Positions 1 to 7,691 of a stretch of DNA of 17,344 bases are shown one piece after another (the first letter of the stretch is position 1; each line of letters starts with the position of its first letter). The notes under the pieces are model-generated. The model had not been told where the DNA came from. It saw only the letters and a program-made list of their open reading frames with translations, and searched no databases. Made by a program: the position numbers and the translations under genes. Source of the DNA: an uncultured Flammeovirgaceae bacterium (GTDB taxonomy: Bacteria; Bacteroidota; Bacteroidia; Cytophagales; Cyclobacteriaceae); the NCBI GenBank assembly GCA_937138955.1, contig CAKZPJ010000058.1:1-17344 (forward strand), in the 5' to 3' direction.

Positions 1-60
1 CGCCTCAAAATCCGTTGTTTTCGCATCAAATAATTAACTCAAACAGCTTCTAAGAAATTA

Positions 61-684
61 TTAACTACTTTTTTTAAAAATATATCCCGAAGGGCTTTTC
101 GTATACGCTATTCCCTTCATTGATTTCATCAACTGTTTTTTAGTCGGCTGAATTCCACTTTTGGGTTTCATATATTCCTCCATGTTCTTGTTTGAAATGG
201 TGAACTTATCATCGATAGTTCTTCTATAAACCGCTGCTAGCTCGAAGTCTGAGTCTACGGATGCCATTGAAGCGTCGCCGTGCGAATTATTGCATACCAA
301 AAGACCACCCTTTTTTAGATAGGGCTTAGCCGCTTGCCCAACAAATCCTGCATATTGAGAAATCACTAGATCAAACTCTTTACCTAATTCTTGGAAAGGT
401 TGGTTATAATTTTGCTGGTAGAACCGAATTATTGGTTCTACAGAATAGTCCTTAGCTTCTTTGATGAACTCAATAGTATTCTTGTCCTCAAAGAATTTGT
501 AGGTGTCGCGAAATGAATCAGCGTATGTTACATCTGGAAAAATTAGCGAAGGGGTTATATGTACATGTGAACCAGGATAAAACACCTTTTCAACCTTAAA
601 CCTTCTATTCAACTCCCTGAAAAGGCCAATGGAGGTATGATCTTTATCGATATGGTACTTTTTATATAGCCTAGGAATATCCAT
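61..684 (-). CDS. Hypothetical protein with a methyltransferase-like Rossmann pattern
   Basis: I do not recognise a named family. The 207-residue protein has no signal peptide or membrane segment. Its strand pattern resembles a class I SAM-dependent methyltransferase: a first strand and turn at about residues 31-41 (VEKVFYPGSHVHI), an acidic second strand near residues 50-56 (PDVTYAD), a strand at 104-111 (FDLVISQY) and a late strand after LKKGG at 123-131. The glycine-rich loop is PGS rather than GxGxG, so SAM binding is uncertain. The ATG at 682-684 is the only well-placed start and the stop is TAA. It lies 101 bases downstream of the redoxin lipoprotein on the same strand; no functional link is evident. 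Fold inferred from pattern only. Confidence 0.75.
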   Translation of the reverse strand: MDIPRLYKKYHIDKDHTSIGLFRELNRRFKVEKVFYPGSHVHITPSLIFPDVTYADSFRDTYKFFEDKNTIEFIKEAKDYSVEPIIRFYQQNYNQPFQELGKEFDLVISQYAGFVGQAAKPYLKKGGLLVCNNSHGDASMASVDSDFELAAVYRRTIDDKFTISNKNMEEYMKPKSGIQPTKKQLMKSMKGIAYTKSPSGYIFKKSS

Positions 685-711
685 CTGATAAATTGCTACG
701 AATCAATGTAT

Positions 712-737
712 AGAGTGTAACTGGTAAGTTACTCTCT
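712..737. other. Hairpin between two minus-strand genes
   Basis: An 11-bp inverted repeat (AGAGTGTAACT at 712-722, loop GGTA, AGTTACTCTCT at 727-737) with one T-T mismatch. It lies about 50 bases past the stop of the redoxin gene and 28 bases before the start of the methyltransferase-like gene. No T-run follows it on the minus strand, so it is not a classical intrinsic terminator. It could be a weak terminator or an mRNA-end stabiliser. Confidence 0.35.
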
Positions 738-785
738 ACTTGATGTATCTTACTGGTGAAGAATGTGTGGAGGAAACAGTATTTG

Positions 786-2018
786 TTAATAGTATCGCCC
801 CATTAACTCATGATCAACAATAGTTTTGCGAAGAGCCAAGGGGTCAATTGTGCCCTGCTGACTGTAGATACGTTTGCCGCCGGGTTCTATTAGAATAGTG
901 TAGGGTAAAGCTCCTTCCCATTCGGGATCAATTGCTTCAATAAGCGCGTACTTGTCATCTTTGGCGAAGAGGTAATTCTGCACGGCTGAATTCTCTTTAT
1001 CTAAAAACTTTTGGGCTTTTTCCTGCTGCTCGGGCCGGTCAGCACTAATTGAGATAAACTCAAACGCGCGATCTCTATACATTCGGTGCATTACCACAAA
1101 TTCTGGGTACTCCAGTACGCAGGGACCGCACCAAGTAGCCCAAACGTTAATCAAACGAAGTTTATCCGTATCATTCTTTAGTAGATCAGCGATACCTGCT
1201 TCGTCAATCATTTCCAGGTCTACGGGTTTCTCTTCCCAATCAGCGTATACTTTGTCTTTGTATTCGTCCTTCCAGGCCCATTTTACCGAACAGCCGAAGG
1301 TTTTCGTTTTGGGTTCTGTCACTTCTTCCCCGGCAAGTACGGCATCGATCGCTGATCGTGCATCTTCTGCATTAGCCGAGCCTGGTTTCTCCGAGCCATC
1401 TAGCCGACCCACGTACTGTAGATTTTTAGCTTTATCAAAAATGAAGATGTGTGGAGTGGCTACGGGTCCGTACTGAATAGATACCGCATGATCGTCGCCA
1501 TCGTAAAGGTACGGGAAGTTGTAGTCCATATCTTCCGCTCGTACCTGCATATCTTCGTAAGTGTCGCCTAGGTCAGAATAACCTAGCTCACCGTAAAGCA
1601 GCGAGATAGGACTGTTAGGAGAAATCGCAACCACAGCTACTCCTTGGTCTTGGTAATCATTAGCCAAATTAATAACCCGTTGCTCATACGCCTGAGCGGT
1701 AGGGCAGTGGTTGCAGGTAAAAACAATGGCTAATACTTCGGCATCATCAAAATCAGCTAGTTCGTAGAATTTTCCGTCTACTCCCGGTAAACGAAAATCT
1801 GGAGCCTTTGCACCAATCTCTAGCGTATTGACTTCCACTTCTTCTACTGCTTGGGGCGAAGCTTCAAAAGAGGCTGTGGTGGTTGGAGTAGTCTCAGTTT
1901 CCGAAGAGGCAGATTTACTAGCCTGTTCCGGATTTGACTGACAGGCTATTAGTAAGGAAAATGCCAAAGCGCCGTAAATAAGTTGGCTACGAAATGTTCT
2001 TTGATTGGAAGTTTGCAT
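786..2018 (-). CDS. Double thioredoxin-fold lipoprotein (AhpC/TSA-type redoxin plus TlpA-like domain)
   Basis: The 410-residue protein carries a lipoprotein signal with lipobox LLIAC (Cys26), so it should be anchored to a membrane facing the periplasm or surface. After a Ser/Thr/Glu-rich linker come two thioredoxin folds. The first (about residues 66-230) is AhpC/TSA-like with FTCNHCP (Cys102, Cys105) and an ATP cis-proline loop near 187-189. The second (about residues 270-405) is TlpA/ResA-like with WCGPC (Cys297, Cys300) and LPY at the cis-proline. A further cysteine (Cys243) sits between them. Likely role is thiol-disulfide exchange or peroxide handling in the envelope; the substrate is unknown. 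A good Bacteroidota promoter lies just upstream. The gene is divergent from the Hsp20 gene. Confidence 0.9.
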   Translation of the reverse strand: MQTSNQRTFRSQLIYGALAFSLLIACQSNPEQASKSASSETETTPTTTASFEASPQAVEEVEVNTLEIGAKAPDFRLPGVDGKFYELADFDDAEVLAIVFTCNHCPTAQAYEQRVINLANDYQDQGVAVVAISPNSPISLLYGELGYSDLGDTYEDMQVRAEDMDYNFPYLYDGDDHAVSIQYGPVATPHIFIFDKAKNLQYVGRLDGSEKPGSANAEDARSAIDAVLAGEEVTEPKTKTFGCSVKWAWKDEYKDKVYADWEEKPVDLEMIDEAGIADLLKNDTDKLRLINVWATWCGPCVLEYPEFVVMHRMYRDRAFEFISISADRPEQQEKAQKFLDKENSAVQNYLFAKDDKYALIEAIDPEWEGALPYTILIEPGGKRIYSQQGTIDPLALRKTIVDHELMGRYY

Positions 2019-2043
2019 GGTGGTAGGGTGATTTTTACAGATG

Positions 2044-2075
2044 CAAAAGATACTATTTCAGCCAAGGGAAACAAA
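2044..2075 (-). promoter_or_regulatory. Bacteroidota-type promoter of the redoxin lipoprotein gene
   Basis: On the minus strand, TTTG (2075-2072) is followed by a 19-base spacer and TATCTTTT then G (2052-2044). This closely matches the Bacteroidota consensus TTTG-N19/21-TAnnTTTG, apart from one extra T before the final G. Transcription would start near 2038, giving a leader of roughly 20 bases to the ATG at 2018. Confidence 0.5.
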
Positions 2076-2120
2076 CTGATGCTATCGCTTATAATAACTT
2101 TCATGAATAAATATGTCATT

Positions 2121-2160
2121 ATGGCACTTTTATTTACGATTCATAAAGTAAATAAGCCAT
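2121..2160. promoter_or_regulatory. Large dyad in the redoxin/Hsp20 intergenic region
   Basis: Two-part inverted repeat: ATGGC (2121-2125) and TTATTTAC (2130-2137), then a 10-base loop, GTAAATAA (2148-2155) and GCCAT (2156-2160). It is perfect apart from a 4-base bulge (ACTT). It is bracketed by two direct copies of TGTCATTA (2114-2121 and 2163-2170). It sits about midway between the divergent redoxin and Hsp20 starts, so an operator is plausible. No known stress operator (CIRCE, HrcA type) is recognisable in it. Confidence 0.35.
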
Positions 2161-2264
2161 TTTGTCATTAATTCTGTTGCGAAATAGTAAATTTTGGTAT
2201 TGGTATTCTGTTTGTTGATATGATGGCGTAATCAATTAAACCAATAACTAAAATAATAAATACT

Positions 2265-2699
2265 ATGAACTTGATACGTTATAACACAGCATTCCCACGA
2301 TTCTTTGATGATTTTGTGACCAAAGAACTAGACCAGTTATTTGATAACGGTGGTCAGCGAGGAAGACGGTTACCCGCTACCAACGTACTAGAAACTGAAG
2401 ATCATTTTGCCTTAGAACTAGCAGTACCTGGTTTTGAGAAAGACGATTTTAAGGTTGAATTAGACCAAGATGTTCTAACAGTTTCAGTAGAGAAGGAAGA
2501 AAATACTGAAGATAAGAATGACAACTTTGTGAAGCGGGAGTTCCGCTACCACAACTTTAGCCGAAGCTTCCGTCTACCCGAAAATGCCGTAGATGGAGAT
2601 AAAGTAGCAGCCAAATACGAAGCCGGCATTCTTACCTTAACCTTGCCTAAGCGAGAAGAAGTGAAGCCCAAGCCAGCGCGTACGATTGAAATAGGTTAA
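2265..2699 (+). CDS. Small heat shock protein, Hsp20/alpha-crystallin family
   Basis: The protein (144 residues) has the usual length for a bacterial small heat shock protein, an ATP-independent holdase that binds unfolding proteins in the cytoplasm. A short N-terminal arm (1-36) precedes the alpha-crystallin domain (about 37-130), which includes LAVPGFEKDD (52-61) and the signature GILTLTLPK near its end (121-129). The C-terminal tail ends in IEIG, matching the I-x-I motif used for oligomer assembly. It lies upstream of a J-protein gene on the same strand, a common pairing in Bacteroidota, and is closed by a strong terminator. A possible promoter (TTTG at 2161-2164, TAAATTTTG at 2188-2196) has a 23-base spacer, so I do not call it. 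Confidence 0.95.
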   Translation: MNLIRYNTAFPRFFDDFVTKELDQLFDNGGQRGRRLPATNVLETEDHFALELAVPGFEKDDFKVELDQDVLTVSVEKEENTEDKNDNFVKREFRYHNFSRSFRLPENAVDGDKVAAKYEAGILTLTLPKREEVKPKPARTIEIG

Positions 2700-2715
2700 G
2701 CATATAGCAGATAGT

Positions 2716-2747
2716 AAAAAGGCGGGTCATTTACCCGCCTTTTTTTT
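2716..2747 (+). terminator. Rho-independent terminator of the Hsp20 gene
   Basis: Stem GGCGGGT (2721-2727), loop CATTT, stem ACCCGCC (2733-2739), followed directly by eight T residues. An upstream A5 tract can extend the stem. It starts 17 bases after the hsp20 stop. The A-tract on the other side could also make it work in reverse. Confidence 0.93.
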
Positions 2748-2814
2748 GGTCCAATCCAACACCGACTACTGTTTTTTCGTGGTAAATTAGGAACGCAATA
2801 AGAAATACTCGTAA

Positions 2815-2886
2815 CTGGCAAATATAATCGAGATTGAAATTAAGGAAGAAGAGCTCAAAAAACTTCGGAAGGAAAACGAAAGGTAA
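2815..2886 (+). other. Short open stretch without a start codon, possible gene-tail remnant
   Basis: Immediately before the J-protein gene a 23-codon open frame runs from a stop at 2812-2814 to TAA at 2884-2886. Its predicted peptide is strongly charged and helix-like ([18 protein letters not shown]). It has no ATG, GTG or TTG start, so it is unlikely to be translated as such. It could be the leftover C-terminus of a deleted gene, or chance. Confidence 0.2.
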
Positions 2887-2894
2887 TAGCGCAA

Positions 2895-3848
2895 ATGGAA
2901 TACAAAGACTACTATAAAGTTTTAGGGGTAAGCAAGACCGCTACCCAAGCTGAGATAAAGAAGAAGTATAGGAAGCTAGCGGTCAAATACCACCCCGATA
3001 AGAATAAAGGTGATAAGGCGAAGGAGGAGAAATTCAAAGCTATCACCGAAGCCTACGAGGTGCTGAAAGATCCTGAGAAACGTAAGCAGTACGATGAACT
3101 GGGGGCAAACTGGAAGCAATACCAGCAGCAAGGTGCCAATGGTGGCTATCGGGGAGGTAATCCCTACGCTGGACGAGGTGGGGCTACGCAATACGATGGA
3201 GATTTTTCTGATTTATTTGGTGATGGGGGTGGGTTCTCTGATTTCTTTGAGAGCTTCTTTGGGCGAGGCCCCGGTCATACCAGTGATCCGAGGGGAAGAG
3301 AAAGTGGGGCTTTCAAGGGGGGCGATATTCAAGCGAATGTAACTATATCGCTGGAAGATGCCTACGAAGGCGGTACCCGGCTGATTAACTTTAACGGTAA
3401 TCGCTTGCGCCTGAAGCTTAAACCGGGTATTGAAGATGGTCAAACCCTAAAGATTAAAGGAAAAGGGCAACCTAGTATTCAAGCTGGCCCAGCGGGTGAT
3501 CTATACTTAACAGTTGAAGTGGCGAAGCATTCTCAGTTTGGACGAAAAGGGAATGATTTATATGTCGTCTTATCAGTTGACATGTATACCGCTACTCTTG
3601 GTGGTAAGGTCGAGATTAAAACCCTAAAAGGAACTACGGTGAATATTCCGATTCCTAAAGGTACCGATAGTGGAAAAACTCTTCGTCTGAAAGGTTTAGG
3701 AATGCCGATTTACCAAAAAGAGGGGCAAGCAGGCAACCTATTTGTGGAGGTAAAAATAATAACCCCTAAAAATTTAACCACGGAAGAAGAGAAGCTACTA
3801 AAGAAGCTAAAAGAAATCAGTAGCAGTGCTTACACCTACGCTACTTGA
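2895..3848 (+). CDS. CbpA-type DnaJ co-chaperone (class B J-protein)
   Basis: The protein (317 residues) has an N-terminal J-domain (about 4-70) with the essential HPD tripeptide at residues 33-35, which stimulates the Hsp70 (DnaK) ATPase. A Gly/Phe-rich linker (about 80-130, including DLFGDGGG) and the two-lobed beta-sandwich C-terminal substrate-binding region follow. The four CxxCxGxG zinc-finger repeats of true DnaJ are absent, so it is a class B protein like CbpA. Its regulator CbpM, often encoded next to cbpA, is not seen here. The 100 bases after the stop contain only a weak 5-bp dyad (GTTCA-AG-TGAAC) and lead into the sulfatase gene. Confidence 0.93.
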   Translation: MEYKDYYKVLGVSKTATQAEIKKKYRKLAVKYHPDKNKGDKAKEEKFKAITEAYEVLKDPEKRKQYDELGANWKQYQQQGANGGYRGGNPYAGRGGATQYDGDFSDLFGDGGGFSDFFESFFGRGPGHTSDPRGRESGAFKGGDIQANVTISLEDAYEGGTRLINFNGNRLRLKLKPGIEDGQTLKIKGKGQPSIQAGPAGDLYLTVEVAKHSQFGRKGNDLYVVLSVDMYTATLGGKVEIKTLKGTTVNIPIPKGTDSGKTLRLKGLGMPIYQKEGQAGNLFVEVKIITPKNLTTEEEKLLKKLKEISSSAYTYAT

Positions 3849-3948
3849 TCAAACTACGATAAGTAGATAGCCAAAAGGTGGTCGTTCAAGTGAACAAAAG
3901 TGTGAGGTAGTCAATATATTGTAAATTGCTTGTCTGAATAGCTTCACT

Positions 3949-5508
3949 ATGATTAATACGGCCTTCTGCTTAGCGCGTCTGACTAGATTATTAGTAGGTT
4001 GGCTTATACTCTTCAGCACTCATTTACTTTCGGCTCAGAATACTGACCGATTGCATCCTAATGTTATTTTCATTCTGGTTGATGATCTAGGGTACGGAGA
4101 TGTAAACTTCGATTTACCCGAAGGCAAGGAGTTTCGTAATCCCTACGTGCAGACTCCAAACTAAGCAAAGCTCACCAGCGAAAGTGTAGTTTTACGACAT
4201 CACTACGCGGCTTCACCGGTATGTTCTCCCTCCCGGGCCGGTTTACTCACCGGTAGAACCCCAACGCGTCATAATATCAATTTGTATATCCGCGACAATC
4301 GGGATGATGATCTTATCTTTTTACCCGGTCGGGAAATCACTATTGCTGAAGTGCTACAGTCAGCGGGTTATCAAACGGCTATTTTTGGAAAATGGCATCT
4401 AAATGGAGCTAATTGGGAAGACCCAAAGAGTTGGAATGGCTGGACGGGTTCTTTTCCCAAACAACAGGGTTTCGAGGCCGGTATGGTCAGCAAGGAAAAT
4501 CCGCACTTCACCCGACTACTAAGAACAAACACTCAAAAACACCCGGGCGATTTCTTCGGTGTAGATGGTGAACCTCTTAGGTCAATCAAAGGCTACACCA
4601 GTGATATTATTACCGAAGCAGCGACGAACTGGCTAGAGGAACAGCGAGATGCGTCTCGTCCGTTCTTTCTGTATCTACCGTACGATGCAGTACATATCCG
4701 GGTAGCAGCTGCGGATGAATACGTAAGTAGATATAATACTGGGGATGCACGAAAAGACGCTTACTATGCCAATATCACGCATATGGATGCAGCCATTGGT
4801 AATCTGCTTAATCATTTAGATTCACTGCGTCTTGCTGATAATACGCTACTTTTCTTTTCCAGTGATAATGGTCCCGATGTACTAAAAAAATGGGAAGCTA
4901 CTTACTACTGTTACGGGACCTCTTACCCTTTAGCAGGACAGAAGTATCAACTTTACGAAGGTGGAATCCGCGTGCCAGGTCTGGTTCGCTGGCCTGAAAT
5001 GATTACTCCTGGAATCTCGGACGTACCCAAAAGTACGTTGGATATTTTGCCCACACTTTGCGAACTGGTAGGTCAATCTTTACCTACTGACCGAGTATTA
5101 GACGGAGTTAGTATTCTAAGCCATTTGACTGATGGAAAACCTATTAAGCGAGAGAGACCACTATACTGGCAGTTTGAAGATCCTTGGGAGTTTGTTACGA
5201 TAGGTGAGGGATACAACCGTCGGCTAGATGGTAGTCAGAAAGTAGATAAACCAAGTCCGGCAGTTGCTATCCGAGAAGGTAATTATGTGTTAAAGGGACT
5301 TCAGACAGAAGTATTTAAGCTGCCAACTAACTTCACTCTGTTTGATATAGTAAACGACCCTAAAGAGCTACAGGAGCTATCTGAAGTGGAAAGCGACGTA
5401 TTCGCATCAATGAAGCAAAAACTGCTGGAAATGTATCAGGAAGTGAATACTGAACGTAAGAAAACCGCTACCGAGGTTAAGCAGAAGATATCCCAAATAG
5501 AGCGGTAA
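3949..5508 (+). pseudogene. Family S1 sulfatase interrupted by an in-frame TAA
   Basis: A full sulfatase frame of 519 codons runs from the ATG at 3949 to the TAA at 5506-5508, broken only by TAA at 4162-4164 (codon 72). Both sides are in the same frame, and sulfatase homology continues across the stop (TPN-stop-AKLTSES). A signal peptide ends at about LLSAQ. VDDLGYGD supplies the first metal ligands. The formylglycine motif CSPSR has its Cys at codon 92 (4222-4224). GKWHL (about 147-151), His249 and DNG (306-308) follow. The first in-frame start after the stop is TTG at 4282, beyond the CSPSR motif, so reinitiation would give an inactive protein without signal peptide. TAA differs from TTA (Leu) by one base. 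A recent nonsense mutation or a sequencing error are the main options. Confidence 0.85.
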
Positions 5509-5537
5509 AAAGAATGCTTATTTTTCTCACAATTAAA

Positions 5538-5569
5538 GTTGAGAGTTTTCAATTTCACTGCTACATTTA
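5538..5569 (+). promoter_or_regulatory. Candidate promoter of the alpha-L-fucosidase gene
   Basis: GTTG (5538-5541, three of four matches to the -33 TTTG), a 20-base spacer and TACATTTA (5562-5569, one mismatch to TAnnTTTG). A start near 5575 gives a leader of about 20 bases. If real, the fucosidase gene does not depend on transcription through the interrupted sulfatase gene. Confidence 0.35.
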
Positions 5570-5596
5570 GATTTTGTCTCTTAGACTCCGGTTCCT

Positions 5597-7024
5597 ATGA
5601 AACTACTTCCGCAACTTGCCCTATTTATCCTTTTAAACACTATTTTTCTCTTATCCTGCCAATCTAATACCTCCTCATATTCTGAAGAGAATACCGAAGA
5701 AATGGAAACTGTAAATGTACTTAACGAAACTCCTGAAGAATTTGACCAGCGGATGGAATGGTGGCGCGATGCTACTTTCGGCATGTTTATCCACTGGGGA
5801 CCATACGCTGTACCCGCTGGAGTGCATAACGGTGAAGAAATAGATGGTATTGGAGAGTGGATTATGGAAAAAGGTAAAATTCCGGTAGCGGAATACGAAG
5901 AGTACTCGCGTCAGTTTAACCCTGAGCAGTACGATGCCGACGCCTGGGTAAAAACCGCCCGCGATGCCGGAATGAAGTACATCGTTATTACCTCCAAGCA
6001 CCACGATGGCTTTAGCCTGTGGGACTCAGAAGTAACTGAATACGATGTAATGGACTTTTCACCTATTAAGCGCGACCTACTAGGTGAACTGAAAGAAGCC
6101 TGCGATAAGTACGGTGTAAAGCTTTGCTTCTATCACTCTATTATGGACTGGCACCACCCGCAAGCCCAAAGTATTCACTACCCTGATTACAATGCCCGCG
6201 CAGAAGATAAAACCAATCCAGAGTTTGATGAATACGTAGAAAATTACCTAAAACCTCAGCTTACCGAGTTAGTAGAAAATTATGACCCCTGGGTGATCTG
6301 GTTTGATGGCGAATGGATATCGGATTGGACCCACGAGCACGGGGTAGACATGTACCGCTATTTGCGTGAGCTAAAGCCATCGCTGATTATTAATAATCGG
6401 GTAGATGTTGGTCGGAAAGGAATGCAGGGTATGAACGACGATGCGGAAGACTACGTAGGTGATTTTGGCACCCCGGAACAAGAGATTCTAGAAGAAGGTA
6501 GCACTACCGACTGGGAGGCGTGCATGACAATGAACGATACCTGGGGTTACAAAAAGAACGACGGTAACTGGAAGTCTACCGAAACCCTCATTCATAACTT
6601 AATTGATGTATCGTCCAAAGGCGGTAACTATCTACTCAACGTAGGGCCAACGGCTGAGGGGTTTATTCCCGACCCTAGCGTAACCCGCTTGCAACAAATA
6701 GGCGAATGGCTAGCTATCAACGGTGAAGCTATTTATGCTACTGAAATGCTGGAAAGCGGTTTCAGCGAAGGGGATATTCGCTATACCAAAGGCAAGGACA
6801 GAAAAACGCTGTACGGCATTAGCCTACAGAACCCTTCAGACAAAATTACGTTGCCCCAGCTTAAACCTGATGAAGGGACAGAAGTGCGCCTACTCGGTTA
6901 CGACCAACCCCTTACGTGGAGTTACGATGACCAAGCTGGTTTGACAATAAGGGTTCCTGCTGATGCTACCAGTACCAGCCAGTATGCTTGGGTGTTCAAA
7001 GTAACGGGGCAAGAAGCTATGTAG
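5597..7024 (+). CDS. Alpha-L-fucosidase lipoprotein, GH29
   Basis: The 475-residue enzyme removes alpha-linked L-fucose from glycans by a retaining mechanism. A lipoprotein signal ends at LLSC (Cys21), so it is envelope-anchored. The GH29 catalytic domain starts near residue 50: WWRDATFGMFIHWGPY (55-70), ITSKHHDGFSLWDS (131-144, paired His in the sugar pocket) and WVIWFDGEW (232-240), where Asp237 is the expected nucleophile. DWEACMTMNDTWGY (305-318) and GGNYLLNVGP (342-351) are also family-typical. A short beta-sandwich ends the protein (about 390-475). The general acid/base is poorly conserved in GH29 and I do not assign it. It lies 88 bases after a sulfatase gene, consistent with processing of sulfated fucose-containing glycans. 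Confidence 0.95.
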   Translation: MKLLPQLALFILLNTIFLLSCQSNTSSYSEENTEEMETVNVLNETPEEFDQRMEWWRDATFGMFIHWGPYAVPAGVHNGEEIDGIGEWIMEKGKIPVAEYEEYSRQFNPEQYDADAWVKTARDAGMKYIVITSKHHDGFSLWDSEVTEYDVMDFSPIKRDLLGELKEACDKYGVKLCFYHSIMDWHHPQAQSIHYPDYNARAEDKTNPEFDEYVENYLKPQLTELVENYDPWVIWFDGEWISDWTHEHGVDMYRYLRELKPSLIINNRVDVGRKGMQGMNDDAEDYVGDFGTPEQEILEEGSTTDWEACMTMNDTWGYKKNDGNWKSTETLIHNLIDVSSKGGNYLLNVGPTAEGFIPDPSVTRLQQIGEWLAINGEAIYATEMLESGFSEGDIRYTKGKDRKTLYGISLQNPSDKITLPQLKPDEGTEVRLLGYDQPLTWSYDDQAGLTIRVPADATSTSQYAWVFKVTGQEAM

Positions 7025-7051
7025 TCTGAAGAATTGTTTCAATTAACCTGT

Positions 7052-7112
7052 GGCTAACGTTTCCGCTATGAAACGTGTCCCGAAGGGCATATTTTTATAG
7101 TGATTGTTGGCG
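7052..7112. repeat. Hairpin flanked by inverted GCYAAC motifs, attC-like or terminator-like
   Basis: GGCTAACG (7052-7059) and TGTTGGCG (7105-7112) form an imperfect inverted pair enclosing a perfect 7-bp hairpin (ACGTTTC 7057-7063, loop CGCTAT, GAAACGT 7070-7076) and a small CCC-GAA-GGG hairpin followed by T5. On the plus strand it could help end fucosidase transcription. On the minus strand it overlaps the 3' end of the decayed decarboxylase-like gene, the position of an integron attC site. The core motifs do not fit the attC consensus well. Confidence 0.3.
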
Positions 7113-7431
7113 GTATTTTTTTTTCGGTAGATATAGTTTCATTTTTCCAATTTCTAATTCGTCCAAACGTCCCATTTTACTTTTGTCCTTAAGTTATTAA
7201 GTGCATATGTAAATAGGAATCGTGATAAATAAAAACTCCTGTGTGTTCGGTCGAGAAAAATCCAATTATTTCAGGATCTTCATTTGCGATATTGTAGTTT
7301 GTTTGTCCTTGATGTGCTTCATCAGGCGAGGATACTTTTGTTCCCTTAGGCAGACTCTGAATATGGATAATTGCACTTGAAACTTGTCCGATTAATTTGA
7401 ATTTAAAAAGAAAAGAATTGGTGAGTATATC
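7095..7431 (-). pseudogene. Frameshifted C-terminal remnant of an acetolactate decarboxylase-like gene
   Basis: On the minus strand a frame containing FKLIGQV, LPKGTKVSSPDEAHQGQ and EIIGFFSTEHTGVF then YLHMHLIT ends in TAA at 7186-7188. Starting one base further on, the next frame continues KDKSKMGRLDELEIGKMKLYLP to a TAA at 7095-7097. From memory, Bacteroidota alpha-acetolactate decarboxylase-like (BudA/AlsD) proteins read continuously through this point (HMHLIT-xDKxxMGHLDE), so a 1-base insertion is the simplest reading. The normal enzyme makes acetoin from acetolactate. The N-terminal half is missing: upstream of about residue FLD the frame gives a hydrophobic, Phe-rich sequence unlike the family. 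The open frame extends to an ATG at 7522-7524, probably by chance. Confidence 0.6.
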
Positions 7432-7691
7432 GAGAAAGACAAAGAAGAAAAAAACGAACGTCCAACAAAGGCTAAAGCAAACAGGTGAAAAATGCAAAGA
7501 AGGGACGTAAGAGCCAACAAACAATTTAGCTATAAGTGAAAATATATGTCCATAAATACCCGCCAGCTTTAAGCCACACCGTTAATGAATATATAGCTAA
7601 GAAAAATAGCCTTGATTTTTATGCTATTGGGTATAGCTGACCTGGTGTGGTGAGATTCACTAAACATCATAATACACTAACCCAAAACACA
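7432..7691. repeat. Non-coding stretch with nested inverted repeats
   Basis: No gene is supported here. It contains CCACACC (7574-7580) and its inverse GGTGTGG (7644-7650). Inside them are AATAGC (7605-7610) and GCTATT (7623-7628), plus two TATAGCT copies (7592-7598 and 7632-7638), giving an imperfect dyad of about 77 bp. GCCAACA (7513-7519) is the reverse complement of the TGTTGGC at 7105-7111. This looks like residue of decay or recombination next to the pseudogene. Confidence 0.3.

Noticed and set aside
1983..2171. 62-residue plus-strand ORF before Hsp20
   Set aside because: It overlaps the start and promoter of the redoxin gene and the dyad, and its composition is that of AT-rich intergenic DNA.
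4162..4164. Programmed readthrough or selenocysteine at the sulfatase stop
   Set aside because: The codon is TAA, not TGA, no recoding structure is apparent and the residue is not catalytic; a mutation or error is simpler.
4282..5508. Independent 408-residue sulfatase starting at TTG
   Set aside because: It lacks a signal peptide, the first metal ligands and the formylglycine motif, and is in frame with the upstream fragment.
7025..7691. tRNA, small RNA or CRISPR in the longest gene-poor stretch
   Set aside because: No cloverleaf or regularly spaced direct repeats are visible; the inverted repeats do not form a recognised RNA family.
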